Positions 34,558-43,867 of a DNA stretch of 64,000 bases are shown one piece after another. The position numbers and the translations under genes were made by a program. How positions within the stretch are numbered: the first letter of the stretch is position 1; each line of letters starts with the position of its first letter. Source of the DNA: a virus; the IMG/VR virus record IMGVR_UViG_3300047564_002155, positions 62,001-126,000 of that record, one strand, 5' to 3'. Below the pieces are notes generated by a model. The model was not told the origin of the DNA and searched no databases. It saw only the letters and a program-made list of their open reading frames with translations.

Positions 34558-36903
34558 ATGGCTGAAAGAATTGTTAGTCCAGGTGTCTTCACAAGAGAAA
34601 AAGACCTCTCATTCTTACCTGCGGGTATTGCTGAGATTGGTGGTGCTCTTATCGGACAAACTATCAAGGGTCCTGCATTCGTTCCAACGAGAGTAGAATC
34701 ATTTAACGAGTTTCAACAAAAATTTGGTGGTTTGACCGAAGATTCATATCTTCCTTACACCGCACAATCATACTTACAAGACGCTTCAAACGCAACTATC
34801 GTTAGAGTATTGGGTTCCGCTGGTTATACCGCACAACCAATCGCGTTGGTAGTTTCGGGTGCTGCTGGTCAAAAAGTAGCTGCTGTGTTACACCCAACCA
34901 CGACTACATTTGGTGGGGATTATGTAGGTTCATCACTTTCGGTTGTAGGTGCAAGTGGATTAAATACCGCTTCATTATTCCTTTTGAATTTAACAGGTAG
35001 TTCTATCCCAGCTAATACAACGGTAAGTGCTTCTTTAAATCCAAGTTCAGAAAATTACTTTACAAAAGCTTACGGATATGCTCCTAAATCTACAAAGGCT
35101 GCATACACCTATATGAATTTTTCTACATTTCAGTCAGCATCTTTTGCAGCTTCAAATTCATCTTCAATAACTTTTGTAACCGCTTCAGTTGATTTAACGA
35201 ACGAATATTCACACGCATCAACTCCGTACATTAAATCACAAAAAGTTGGTGGTGTAGCTACGAACTTATTCAAAGTTCACACCCTTTCACACGGTAATGC
35301 TACAAACTACGAGTTTAAAGTTGGTATCCGTGATATCAAACCCGCTTCTGAAGTTCCAGGTTCTGAATACGGAACATTCACTTTACAAGTTCGTAGAGTA
35401 GATACTGCAAAAGTTCCTTACTCTATTTTTGGAACAAATGTCCAAGACGCAGACACACGACCAAACATCGTAGAAGAGTTTACAGGTCTTAACCTTGACC
35501 CAAATTCACCAAATTACATCGCAAGAGTAATTGGTGACCAATACATTACGGTTGATGCAAATGGTAAATTATCAACAAATGGTGATTATCCCAACGCATC
35601 TGCTCACATCCGTGTTGAAATGGAAGCTGATGTAACAAATGGTGCTATTGACCCATCTTTAGTTCCTTTTGGATTCGGTGCTTTAACAAACCCACTTAAT
35701 AGTTCATATACTTTGCCAGACCCATCTTATGTTGTATCTCAATCTTTAGGTGGTGTAGTAAATACTAAAGTATTCCTTGGATACGATTACGACTTTAGTA
35801 CAACTGACAATTTGAACTTCTTATTACCACTTGGTTCTACAACTGTTGTTGGTTCTGACTTTGATTTGGCTACTTGTCACTCAAATGGTTCTACAATCTC
35901 TTTAACATCTGATGTAGATGCTAAAAAATTCATCGTACCTTTCCAAGGTGGTTTTGATGGTTGGGAACCAAACCGAGTAATTCTTACCGGTAATTCTATT
36001 GTTGCTGGTAACACTCAAGGTTTAGATTGTTCTTCCGCTACCGCTGCTGGTACGGTTGCAGTAAGAAAAGCTATCAACGCAATTTCAAACCCTGATGAAT
36101 TTGACATCAATATGGTTGTTCTTCCGGGTATTTTACATAGATTACACTCATCAGTAACCACATTCGCTAAAGATATGTGTGAAGATAGACAAGATTGTTT
36201 CTATGTAATGGACGCTGGTGAATATGGTAATTCAAACGCTACGGTTGTAAACGCTTTAACTTCGTTTGACTCTAACTATGTTGCTACTTACCATCCTTGG
36301 GTTAAAATCCTTGATACTGACAAAAACAAGCCAGTATGGGTTCCGCCAAGTGTTGTTCTTCCTGGCGTGATTGCTTTCAACGATTCAGTTGCTGCTGAAT
36401 GGTACGCTCCCGCAGGTTTGAATCGTGGTGGTTTGACTGATGTAATTGAAGTTAAGACTCGTTTGACTCACGCTGAAAGAGATACACTTTACGAAGGTCG
36501 TGTAAACCCAATCGCTACATTCCCTGGCCAAGGTGCTACGGTATTCGGTCAAAAGACCTTACAAGCTAGACCATCCGCTTTGGATAGAATTAATGTAAGA
36601 AGATTGTTGATTGCTGTTAAGAAATACATCGCATCTTCTACAAGATACTTGGTATTTGAACAAAACACCGCTGCTACAAGAAACCGCTTCTTGTCAATCG
36701 TAAACCCATACTTGGAATCAATCCAACAAAGAAATGGTCTTTACGCTTTCCGTGTGGTAATGGATGAAACTAATAATACTCCAGATGTAATTGATAGAAA
36801 CATCTTGGTAGGTGAAATTTACTTACAACCTACAAAGACTGCTGAATTTATTGTCTTGGATTTCAACATTCTTCCTACGGGTGCTGCATTCCCTGGAGCA
36901 TAA
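34558..36903 (+). CDS. 18: Contractile tail sheath protein (T4 gp18 type)
   Basis: A 781-residue sheath subunit. The N-terminus ERIVSPGVFTREKDLSFLP, then GGALIGQTIKGPAFVP and FQQKFGGLTEDSYLPYTAQ, is the standard gp18 start. The C-terminal part has NRGGLTDVIEVKTRLTHAER and AFRVVMDETNNTPDVIDRN, then GEIYLQPTKTAEFIVLDFNI, matching the conserved sheath core. It is longer than T4 gp18 (659), with a variable insertion in residues 100-470. It is directly followed by the tube gene. Strong AGGAG ribosome-binding site. Confidence 0.95.
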   Translation: MAERIVSPGVFTREKDLSFLPAGIAEIGGALIGQTIKGPAFVPTRVESFNEFQQKFGGLTEDSYLPYTAQSYLQDASNATIVRVLGSAGYTAQPIALVVSGAAGQKVAAVLHPTTTTFGGDYVGSSLSVVGASGLNTASLFLLNLTGSSIPANTTVSASLNPSSENYFTKAYGYAPKSTKAAYTYMNFSTFQSASFAASNSSSITFVTASVDLTNEYSHASTPYIKSQKVGGVATNLFKVHTLSHGNATNYEFKVGIRDIKPASEVPGSEYGTFTLQVRRVDTAKVPYSIFGTNVQDADTRPNIVEEFTGLNLDPNSPNYIARVIGDQYITVDANGKLSTNGDYPNASAHIRVEMEADVTNGAIDPSLVPFGFGALTNPLNSSYTLPDPSYVVSQSLGGVVNTKVFLGYDYDFSTTDNLNFLLPLGSTTVVGSDFDLATCHSNGSTISLTSDVDAKKFIVPFQGGFDGWEPNRVILTGNSIVAGNTQGLDCSSATAAGTVAVRKAINAISNPDEFDINMVVLPGILHRLHSSVTTFAKDMCEDRQDCFYVMDAGEYGNSNATVVNALTSFDSNYVATYHPWVKILDTDKNKPVWVPPSVVLPGVIAFNDSVAAEWYAPAGLNRGGLTDVIEVKTRLTHAERDTLYEGRVNPIATFPGQGATVFGQKTLQARPSALDRINVRRLLIAVKKYIASSTRYLVFEQNTAATRNRFLSIVNPYLESIQQRNGLYAFRVVMDETNNTPDVIDRNILVGEIYLQPTKTAEFIVLDFNILPTGAAFPGA

Positions 36904-36917
36904 TTTGAAGAATGATA

Positions 36918-36925
36918 TATTTATA
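36918..36925 (+). promoter_or_regulatory. Late-type TATTTATA element for the tube gene
   Basis: 21 nt before the tube start at 36947, between sheath stop and AGGAG. Confidence 0.5.
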
Positions 36926-36946
36926 AGAAAGATTAGGAGAATTTAA

Positions 36947-37435
36947 ATGGCAAATTTACTCACACCGCAGGAGATAATGTTTACGAACTTTGAACCTAAA
37001 ATGTCAAACAGGTTCATTATGTATATTGAAGGAATTCCAGCATATCTCATCAAAGCGGCTAACCGCCCTGAAATTCAGAATGGTAAAGTGACTATTGACC
37101 ATATCAACACTCGTAGATATGTAAAAGGTCGTTCTGAATGGCAAGATTTAACCATCAGTTTGTATGACGCAGTTGTTCCATCTGCGGCTCAAGCTGTAAT
37201 GGAGTGGGTTCGTTTGACTCACGAATCGGTAACAGGTCGTGATGGTTATTCAGATTTCTACAAAAAAGACATCGTGTTTAACTCATTAGGTCCGGTTGGT
37301 GATAAAGTTGAAGAATGGACATTGAAAGGTGCTTTTATTCAGACTGCAAAATTTTCTGATATGGATTACACCGGTGAAGATTTGGCTACTGTAGATTTAA
37401 CATTGACTTACGATTACGCTATCTTACAATACTAA
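36947..37435 (+). CDS. 19: Tail tube protein (T4 gp19 type)
   Basis: A 162-residue tube subunit (T4 gp19 has 163). Features are FEPKMSNRFIMYIEGIPAYL, KVTIDHINTRRYVKGRSEW, then DLTISLYDAVVPSAAQAVM and YSDFYKKDIVFNSLGPVGD with a C-terminal VDLTLTYDYAIL. The order sheath-tube is as in T4. AGGAG precedes the ATG and a strong terminator follows. Confidence 0.95.
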   Translation: MANLLTPQEIMFTNFEPKMSNRFIMYIEGIPAYLIKAANRPEIQNGKVTIDHINTRRYVKGRSEWQDLTISLYDAVVPSAAQAVMEWVRLTHESVTGRDGYSDFYKKDIVFNSLGPVGDKVEEWTLKGAFIQTAKFSDMDYTGEDLATVDLTLTYDYAILQY

Positions 37436-37454
37436 TTTAGGATTGAAAAATGAG

Positions 37455-37480
37455 AAACCCCACTTCGGTGGGGTTTTTTT
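37455..37480 (+). terminator. Rho-independent terminator after the tube gene
   Basis: AAACCCCAC and GTGGGGTTT form a 9-bp stem with a TTCG tetraloop and a following T-run. Confidence 0.93.
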
Positions 37481-37502
37481 GTTTTAAAAAGTTTTATTTT
37501 GA

Positions 37503-37510
37503 TATTTATA
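37503..37510 (+). promoter_or_regulatory. Late-type TATTTATA element
   Basis: Downstream of the tube terminator and 26 nt before the start at 37537. Confidence 0.5.
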
Positions 37511-37536
37511 CATAGTTTAATTAAACGGAGACTAAA

Positions 37537-37776
37537 ATGATTAATATCGTTAGAAACAGAGATACCAAAATCGTATATGCTGTTGTAGGTGAGGGTAATT
37601 TGGTTATTACCGAAGGTACTACTACATATGATGGTGATATTTTTACAATTGATTCAGAATTTCCATATACTTGGGAATTTGGATATGAATGTGTTCAAGC
37701 AGAAGTTGAAGTACCTGAAGAATGGCACGGTTCAAAATACATTTTTGATAATGGAACTTGGACACTTGTAGTATAA
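37537..37776 (+). CDS. Small hypothetical tail-region protein (79 aa)
   Basis: An acidic, beta-rich-looking 79-residue protein (MINIVRNRDTKIVYAVVGEG, then YTWEFGYECVQAEVEVPEEW). Not recognised. It has its own late-type element and an ACGGAG ribosome-binding site. It lies between the tube and the tail-assembly chaperone genes, so a minor tail function is likely. A second frame in the same region is also open but has no separate start signal. Confidence 0.65.
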   Translation: MINIVRNRDTKIVYAVVGEGNLVITEGTTTYDGDIFTIDSEFPYTWEFGYECVQAEVEVPEEWHGSKYIFDNGTWTLVV

Positions 37777-37792
37777 TAAAAAAGAATAAGTT

Positions 37793-38659
37793 ATGACTCA
37801 AAATTTAAATGATGACTACTCAAACGAAAATGTAGTTGACCAATTAAGAAAAGAACACGAAATTAAGGAACTAAAAAACTATCAGTTTCCAACTGAAGTT
37901 ATTGAACTACCATCTCGTGGTCTAATATACCCTTCAGACAATCCGCTTTCAAGTGGTAAGGTTGAAATGAAATATATGACTGCAAAAGAAGAAGATATTC
38001 TTACAACACAATCGTATATTAAGGATGGTTCAGTTCTTGACCGATTATTTCAATCACTTATTGTTTCTAATGGTAATGGTCAACCTATTAAGTATGTTGA
38101 TTTGGTTACGGGCGACAAAAACGCAATTATGATTGCTGCTCGTGTATTGGGATATGGTAAAGACTACCAGGTAGAAGTAAACGACCCATTTACAGGCAAA
38201 AAGCAAAAAGAAACTATTGACCTTACTCAATTTGATAACAAACCATACGATGGCTCTGCTCAAGTAGCACCCCATACCAATGAGTTTGAATTTACCTTAC
38301 CTCGTTCTCAAAGAGCCGTAACCTTTATGGCTATGACTGAATCAAAAGAGCGTAGAGTAAAACACCAAGTTGAGGAGTTGAATAAAGCAAATCGTAAATT
38401 GAAGGATGAAACATCACGAGAACTTACGACTCGTTTAAAAACGATGATTCTTTCAGTTGATGGTGAAACTGATAGTAGAGTAATCAGTCAATTTGTAGAT
38501 AATGAATTATTTGCAGTTGACTCAAAAGCATTAAGAAACTATATCAACGAAGTTGTCCCTGATATTGACCTTAATTGGGAATTCATTTCAGAGGAAACGG
38601 GGGAAAGGAGGGAGATGATTCTACCGATGGATGTGACCTTTTTTTGGCCTAACTCCTGA
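37793..38659 (+). CDS. 26: Tail assembly chaperone/baseplate hub protein, T4 gp26-like
   Basis: A 288-residue protein. FPTEVIELPSRGLIYPSDNP, then GKVEMKYMTAKEEDILTTQS and GSVLDRLFQSLIV, is the signature I associate with the T4 gp26-like baseplate-protein family. It lies between the tube gene and the tape-measure gene, the usual site of tail-assembly chaperones. The last codons pass through a run of seven T. The reading frame then ends within 15 nt, while the +1 frame stays open for 70 more codons with no start of its own. A programmed frameshift producing a longer form is likely. Confidence 0.65.
   Translation: MTQNLNDDYSNENVVDQLRKEHEIKELKNYQFPTEVIELPSRGLIYPSDNPLSSGKVEMKYMTAKEEDILTTQSYIKDGSVLDRLFQSLIVSNGNGQPIKYVDLVTGDKNAIMIAARVLGYGKDYQVEVNDPFTGKKQKETIDLTQFDNKPYDGSAQVAPHTNEFEFTLPRSQRAVTFMAMTESKERRVKHQVEELNKANRKLKDETSRELTTRLKTMILSVDGETDSRVISQFVDNELFAVDSKALRNYINEVVPDIDLNWEFISEETGERREMILPMDVTFFWPNS
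38639..38645 (+). other. Probable ribosomal frameshift site (seven T)
   Basis: Zero-frame codons are ACC TTT TTT TGG. A +1 (or -2) slip on the T-run joins the gp26-like frame to the downstream frame at GGC (38646), because Phe codons re-pair on the run. The zero frame stops at 38657-38659. A homopolymer sequencing error would look the same. Confidence 0.65.
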
Positions 38660-38855
38660 ATATAGAAAACATCTTCATACTCACATTTTTGAATTGATAT
38701 ACCACGGAAATGGTGGATTTAATTTTAATGATGTTTACAATATGCCGGTTTGGGCCAGATTGTTTTATATTGGTAAAATAATTGAGTTTAAACAGCAAGA
38801 AAAGCAAGCTCACGACAAAGAAGCTGCTAAAATTCGTTCAAAAACAAGAAGATAA
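38646..38855 (+). CDS. Frameshift extension of the tail assembly chaperone
   Basis: A 69-codon open frame reached only by a +1 or -2 shift from the upstream gene. Its residues GLTPEYRKHLHTHIFELIYH, then FNFNDVYNMPVWARLFYIG and KIIEFKQQEKQAHDKEAAK, look like genuine protein of the kind found in T4-like gp51/chaperone extensions. In this frame a TGA lies 10 nt before GGC and no ATG, GTG or TTG intervenes. The first Met is residue 33, in the middle of the conserved-looking part. The arrangement, just before the tape measure, parallels the G/GT chaperone pairs of many long-tailed phages. Confidence 0.6.
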   Translation, partial: GLTPEYRKHLHTHIFELIYHGNGGFNFNDVYNMPVWARLFYIGKIIEFKQQEKQAHDKEAAKIRSKTRR

Positions 38856-38857
38856 GG

Positions 38858-38883
38858 AATACCCGACACATTTGTTGGGTATT
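38858..38883 (+). terminator. Possible weak terminator hairpin
   Basis: AATACCCGAC and GTTGGGTATT form a 10-bp stem (one G-T pair) with loop ACATTT. Only a short T-poor tail follows, so termination is uncertain. A TATTTATA element starts 5 nt later. Confidence 0.45.
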
Positions 38884-38887
38884 TCTA

Positions 38888-38895
38888 TATTTATA
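38888..38895 (+). promoter_or_regulatory. Late-type TATTTATA element
   Basis: 22 nt before the ATG at 38918. It supports that start over the in-frame ATG at 38900, which lies too close to the element. Confidence 0.5.
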
Positions 38896-38917
38896 CTATA
38901 TGATTAGAGGGAAAACT

Positions 38918-39124
38918 ATGAAATCACAAAAAATAGAAACCATTATTGAATCACTTCACAAAAGAGGTATGACCGAAGGTGGTATCCGTGATTTTTTAAA
39001 AAAGATTCAACTAGCTATCAAGACAAAACAACTTGATAAATTGACCAATGACCCTGAATATCAAAAAATCATAAAGCAATATAACATTAAGCCGGTTGAT
39101 TGGACTAAAAACTACGACTATTGA
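38918..39124 (+). CDS. Small hypothetical protein before the tape measure (68 aa)
   Basis: A 68-residue basic protein (MKSQKIETIIESLHKRGMTE, then GGIRDFLKKIQLAIKTKQL). The helical, Lys-rich composition suggests a nucleic-acid- or protein-binding helper; not recognised. The ATG at 38918 is preferred because GAGGG lies 8 nt upstream and the TATTTATA element is correctly spaced. It precedes the tape-measure gene by 14 nt. Confidence 0.6.
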   Translation: MKSQKIETIIESLHKRGMTEGGIRDFLKKIQLAIKTKQLDKLTNDPEYQKIIKQYNIKPVDWTKNYDY

Positions 39125-39138
39125 GTTTAAAGGTATAA

Positions 39139-41286
39139 ATGGCCAATAAAGATACTCAAGATAGAATAAACGCCTTACGACAAGAGGAACAACTTCAGCG
39201 TAATCTTCAGACTATGCTGAATGACAGACTTACGACCTCTGGTAAGTTAACCAAAGCTCAAGAAGAGCTATCTCAATCTTTATTGCAAACAAGTGACCTT
39301 GAAGATAAGCTTTTAACCATTCAAAACAAAAAGGATGAAATCCTTAAAAAATATAATGGTAATCAAAAAGAATTAGGTAAAAAGTTGTTAGAACAACTTG
39401 AAACTATGGAAGAATACCTAAAAATTGAAAAGAAGCGAAAAGATAAAGCAGATGAAATAAAAGATTTGATAGATGGTACACGAGATAGTCTATTAGAATC
39501 GGTTGGTCTTTCATCTGAAATGTTTAAAAACGGAATCAAGTTTGGTCTTGGTATGATGGTTGCTAAAAAGGCAGCTGATATGGTATCAACCGCATTTGAA
39601 TCTACAGTGGGTCTTGCTAAAGAAATGTATCTCAATATGGGAACTACCGCAGGTGAAGCTGCGAGAGTTGGTGCTGAAGTGACTCAAGCAAGTTTATCTA
39701 TGACCGGACTTTTATATGGGTCTGAAGCGGTTGCCGAAGCTGCAAAGTCAACCGCCGAATACTTTGGAAGCACGCACGTGATTAGTTCAGATATGTTAAA
39801 AAATGTAACTGAATTAGCTGCAATGATGGGTGATGGTGCTGGTGCTGCACAAATGAGCCAGATACTTCAAAGTGCAAGTGGTGATGCTGCAGGAATGACT
39901 GCTGAAATTAAAGAAATTGCCCAAGGTGTGGGTGTTGATGCTTCTGAAGTTTTTAAAGAAATGGGTAAAAATGCTAACTTATTAGTTGGTAAGTCAAAAG
40001 AAGAAATTAAGATACTTGCTAAAAAGACCGCTGAGTTGAAAAAACAAGGTATGTCAATGGATTTAATGAATTCGGTATCAGAAAATATGTTGGATATTGA
40101 GTCTTCGTTAAAAGCCGAAATGAAAGCTCGTGCGTTTGGTATGGATGTAAATACAGCCGCAATGCGTGAAGCTGCTCTTGCATATCAACAAACAGGTGAT
40201 GCTACTGCCTTGAGTAAAGCTTTAGAAGAACAAATCGGAACCGCTGAGGAGTTTGGTAAAATGGGTCCAATGCAGCAAAGAATTTACGCAGATTCTTTGG
40301 GTATGACTGCTGAAGAAATTACTCAAATGTTGACTAAACAAGAAGCCCTAGCTAATCAAATAGAAATACTTGGTGAAGACGGTGCAAACGCATATAACAA
40401 AATAAAAGAAGGCGCTATGGGATTTGGTAGTGCTATGATGGGTGTATTACCCGTTTTAGCTCAATCGGTGGGCCTTATGAAAGGGCTTGGAGTTAAGACC
40501 GAAATATTTGGTGGTATTGGTAAAAAAGGCGGAGCGGCTCCAACCCCAGCACCAGGTGGTGGTGAAAAGAGTGGTGGTATGATGAAGGGTATGACTGATG
40601 CTATATCCAAAATTGATGCTAAAAAATTACTTGCCGGTGGTGCTGCTCTTGTATTAGTTGCAGCTTCAGTATTTGTATTCGCTAAAGCAGTTCAAGAATT
40701 TATGAATGTTTCTTGGGAAGCTGTGGGTATGGCAGTTGTATCTATGTTGGCTCTTGTTGGAGCGCTCGCATTGGTGGGTGCTATAATGATGAGTGGTGTA
40801 GGTGCTGTTGCTATTCTTGCTGGTGCTGCTGCTATGTTGGTAATCGCTGCTGCTTTATTTGTTCTTGGTAAAGCTATCCAAGAAATAGCTACCGGATTTG
40901 GAATGATGGGTGAACTAACCACACAATTAACCGCATTGGTGTTAATTGCTCCGGGTCTGATGGCTTTGGCTGGTATTTTTGGAATGTTGGGTATTGGGTT
41001 AGTAGGTATGAGTGTGGGACTTGCTGCAGTGACTTTATTTCTACCAACTTTATTATTACTCGCAGCTACTTTACCTTTGATTTCATCCGCACTTGGAATG
41101 GGTGGTGGTGATGGTGGTGCTGCTAGTGGTGGTGGAAATGCTAACGACCCATTATTAGAAGAGATTAAAGGTCTCCGAGCAGACATTCAGTCACAACCAA
41201 TAGTTATTAAAGTAAACGACAAGTTAGTCACGGAAATGAGCCGAGCTAATTCTCGTATGGAAACCGTAAGAAGACAACATAGATAA
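39139..41286 (+). CDS. Tail tape-measure protein
   Basis: A 715-residue protein with tape-measure character. Residues 1-110 are coiled coil (Gln/Glu/Lys/Leu-rich), 130-450 are Ala/Gly/Met-rich helical, and 490-670 hold several long hydrophobic segments (LVLVAASVFVFAKAV, VAILAGAAAMLVIAAALFVL, LAAVTLFLPTLLLLAATLPL). A Gly-rich linker and a charged tail follow. It sits after tube and chaperone genes, as expected. The protein fixes tail length and may help DNA pass the inner membrane. No lytic domain is seen. Confidence 0.85.
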   Translation: MANKDTQDRINALRQEEQLQRNLQTMLNDRLTTSGKLTKAQEELSQSLLQTSDLEDKLLTIQNKKDEILKKYNGNQKELGKKLLEQLETMEEYLKIEKKRKDKADEIKDLIDGTRDSLLESVGLSSEMFKNGIKFGLGMMVAKKAADMVSTAFESTVGLAKEMYLNMGTTAGEAARVGAEVTQASLSMTGLLYGSEAVAEAAKSTAEYFGSTHVISSDMLKNVTELAAMMGDGAGAAQMSQILQSASGDAAGMTAEIKEIAQGVGVDASEVFKEMGKNANLLVGKSKEEIKILAKKTAELKKQGMSMDLMNSVSENMLDIESSLKAEMKARAFGMDVNTAAMREAALAYQQTGDATALSKALEEQIGTAEEFGKMGPMQQRIYADSLGMTAEEITQMLTKQEALANQIEILGEDGANAYNKIKEGAMGFGSAMMGVLPVLAQSVGLMKGLGVKTEIFGGIGKKGGAAPTPAPGGGEKSGGMMKGMTDAISKIDAKKLLAGGAALVLVAASVFVFAKAVQEFMNVSWEAVGMAVVSMLALVGALALVGAIMMSGVGAVAILAGAAAMLVIAAALFVLGKAIQEIATGFGMMGELTTQLTALVLIAPGLMALAGIFGMLGIGLVGMSVGLAAVTLFLPTLLLLAATLPLISSALGMGGGDGGAASGGGNANDPLLEEIKGLRADIQSQPIVIKVNDKLVTEMSRANSRMETVRRQHR

Positions 41287-41294
41287 AGGTTGAT

Positions 41295-43865
41295 GTGGCG
41301 TTAATAGATTTAAAATCAGACCTTTCAAAGTGGAGAAAGCCCGTGGAAAAACCTCTGGCTGATAGTCCACGCAAAGAAGTCCCAAAATCAACAAATCAAA
41401 CACCACTTTCAGAACTTATAAATGGAGTTCCAACACCACAACGACCTGGCCAAACCGCAACCAAGTCTGGTGTAACTCCTAAAGCATATAATAATACTGA
41501 AAAGTTCAAAGGTGAAACAAAAACAAAACCTTTAGAACAAACTCAAAAGTTTTTAGGCGAAACAACCCCAACACTAGCATCTCAAGTAGAAAAGTTTAAG
41601 GGTGAAACAAGCCCAACGCTTGCATCTCAAGTGGAAAAATTTAAAGGTGAAACTACACCAACTCTTGCATCACAAGTAGAAAGGTTCAAGGGTGAGACTA
41701 CGCCAAAGTTATATGATAATACCGAAGAGTTCAAAGGTGAAACTACTCCAAAGTTGTATGATAATACTGAAGAATTTAAGGGTGAAACTACACCAACTCT
41801 TGTAAATCAAAATGAAAAGTTTAAAGGTGAAACCACACCAAAGCCATTCACGTTCCAAGAGAGATTTTTAGGTGAAACTGACCCAACTCGTGTAGAACAG
41901 GGTGATAAAGATAAAGGTGAGACTACACCAAGATTATTTACATCCAATAGGTTGCCTGACCTTGAAGACCAAGCAAAGGACTTTGGGGTGGTTGATTTTT
42001 TTACAAACGATAAAGCGGTTGGATTTACTCCAAAAATAAATACCAACTCAAAATTTGTTGGTGTTAATCCTTCAGGAACTATATTTGATACCACAACTTC
42101 AATTCGCTCCCTAAAAGGTAACCCATCTTTGTATAAGATATCCTTACAACTTGATAATGGGTTGCGCAAGAATTACAATGATAGTGTATTAAAAGACACC
42201 TACAATGGTAAAACTAATAAGTCGGGTGGTAATGCTCACGGATTATTAAAAGAAGATTCATTCAATACTTGGATGAGTAAACAGCCATTCATTGTTACAG
42301 GTATTCAAAATGGTAAGGGTAAAGAATTCAATTATGGATTTGGTGGTTTATCATTTATTCGTGGCGGTGCTGTAACCTCAACCACAAGAGCTGCTCTTGA
42401 TGTTGCAAGAATTTCACAATTCCTATTAACTCCTCGTGGTATTGTTTGGGGATTAAAGCAAGTTGGAATGCAGAGAAGTCAAAGGTGGGGTAAGGTTTGG
42501 ACCCCAGCCAATTTATTGGCTACTATTGGTGGACAACATATTGGATTTAGACCCGATAGACAAGGTGTGTATCCAAGTGATGATAGAGGTAGATATCAAC
42601 CATATTTGACTGATATATATAATACTTTCAAATTAACACCAAATCTTGCTGTTTTACCATTACGAGTTGACCTACGAGGTGGATTTGACTCCGTTTATGG
42701 TATTGGTGTAACTACATATAATAGGCAACATAATACATTTTCCGACCCAAATAGACTGGATAACGATGATAAGGCAAACTTTACACAAAAAATAAACCCA
42801 TTTGATGTCAAGTTTCTTCCTACATTTGATTCATATGAAAGAAATTTATCAGAAAATGGTAATCTTGTATCTCAAACCGAAGAACAATCACCAATTCCAA
42901 TTGATGTTAAAAACGAAACAAAAACAAATCTATTAAAGTCGGATGGATTTTATGGTACTCAACCGGATGTTGCTGATTATGAGTTTTTGTCGTATGGTAA
43001 GATTAAGAAAAGAGCTGAAGGTTTTGCAACAACATCACCTACCGATTTTAGAAGTTTGTATGATAAAGGAAACAAAAAAGCACTTTCACAAGACACCGAT
43101 TATGTAAGCGAAAATATTCATTCCATCTATCGTGTACCAAATCCATTGGCTGAAAAAAATCCAAAATATTTGAGTGGTAAAGATTCTACAAAGACATTTT
43201 CCGGTGATACTTCTATTGACCCATTAAACAATACCATATTTAATCAAAGTGGTAGAGTAAATTCTGACCTTGTAACTCTATTCTTTGCATACGATAATAG
43301 AAGTGGAGCTCAAGATAGTTCAAAAATACTTCAGTTCCGTTCAACCATTTCCGGTCTTACTGAAACCTATTCACCATCATATAATCCAATTAAATATCCA
43401 GGTCGTGCTGACCAAGGGTATATGTATGAGTCTTTTGAACGAACACTTACATTCAACTTTAAGGTTTATGCTAACTCACGAAGAGAAATGAAAAATATGT
43501 GGTTAAAAGTGCAAGAACTTGCAAAATTAACCCTACCTGATTATTCAGGTGGACCATACTCCGGACAATTGGTATTTTTCAGATTAGGTGACCTTTGGGG
43601 ACAAGGTGCAAGTGGTATTCCTTCAATTATTACCGCATTGACTTATACTTATAACGATGACCATCCGTGGGATGTAAACTATGATGGTCAATTAGGCGAA
43701 CTTCCAATGGGATTGGATGTAAATATTAGTTTAACTTTACTTCCGGGAACTGCTGCTGGTGGTAGAAGATATGATGTAAATGGACTTGGATTATATTCAT
43801 TTAGTAGTGAATTTGGTTCAACTCCATCACAAGGTTTATCTAAATCTCTTACACCAATTACTTGA
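41295..43865 (+). CDS. Tail/baseplate structural protein with N-terminal 15-residue repeats
   Basis: An 856-residue protein from a GTG start. Residues about 65-215 are about eleven tandem 15-residue repeats around the consensus (F/K)-x-GET-x-P. The C-terminal 300 residues (SKILQFRSTISGLTETYSPS, YESFERTLTFNFKVYANSRR, then PWDVNYDGQLGELPMGLDV) resemble a beta-rich tube-initiator or baseplate protein common in marine T4-like phages. I cannot give a T4 gene number with confidence; gp48/gp54-like is possible. It follows the tape measure and precedes the gp53-like gene. Confidence 0.65.
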   Translation: MALIDLKSDLSKWRKPVEKPLADSPRKEVPKSTNQTPLSELINGVPTPQRPGQTATKSGVTPKAYNNTEKFKGETKTKPLEQTQKFLGETTPTLASQVEKFKGETSPTLASQVEKFKGETTPTLASQVERFKGETTPKLYDNTEEFKGETTPKLYDNTEEFKGETTPTLVNQNEKFKGETTPKPFTFQERFLGETDPTRVEQGDKDKGETTPRLFTSNRLPDLEDQAKDFGVVDFFTNDKAVGFTPKINTNSKFVGVNPSGTIFDTTTSIRSLKGNPSLYKISLQLDNGLRKNYNDSVLKDTYNGKTNKSGGNAHGLLKEDSFNTWMSKQPFIVTGIQNGKGKEFNYGFGGLSFIRGGAVTSTTRAALDVARISQFLLTPRGIVWGLKQVGMQRSQRWGKVWTPANLLATIGGQHIGFRPDRQGVYPSDDRGRYQPYLTDIYNTFKLTPNLAVLPLRVDLRGGFDSVYGIGVTTYNRQHNTFSDPNRLDNDDKANFTQKINPFDVKFLPTFDSYERNLSENGNLVSQTEEQSPIPIDVKNETKTNLLKSDGFYGTQPDVADYEFLSYGKIKKRAEGFATTSPTDFRSLYDKGNKKALSQDTDYVSENIHSIYRVPNPLAEKNPKYLSGKDSTKTFSGDTSIDPLNNTIFNQSGRVNSDLVTLFFAYDNRSGAQDSSKILQFRSTISGLTETYSPSYNPIKYPGRADQGYMYESFERTLTFNFKVYANSRREMKNMWLKVQELAKLTLPDYSGGPYSGQLVFFRLGDLWGQGASGIPSIITALTYTYNDDHPWDVNYDGQLGELPMGLDVNISLTLLPGTAAGGRRYDVNGLGLYSFSSEFGSTPSQGLSKSLTPIT
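41497..41935 (+). repeat. Tandem 45-nt repeat in the baseplate-region gene
   Basis: About eleven units of 45 nt encoding variants of FKGETTPTLASQVEK. Neighbouring units 3-5 (ASQVEKFKGET) and 6-7 (YDNTEEFKGET) are nearly identical, pointing to unit duplication. Confidence 0.85.
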
Positions 43866-43867
43866 TT

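Noticed and set aside
40692-41186. A 164-codon minus-strand ORF in the tape-measure gene
   Set aside because: Shadow of the Ala/Gly/Val-rich hydrophobic segments; all supported genes are on the + strand and no antisense signals are seen.
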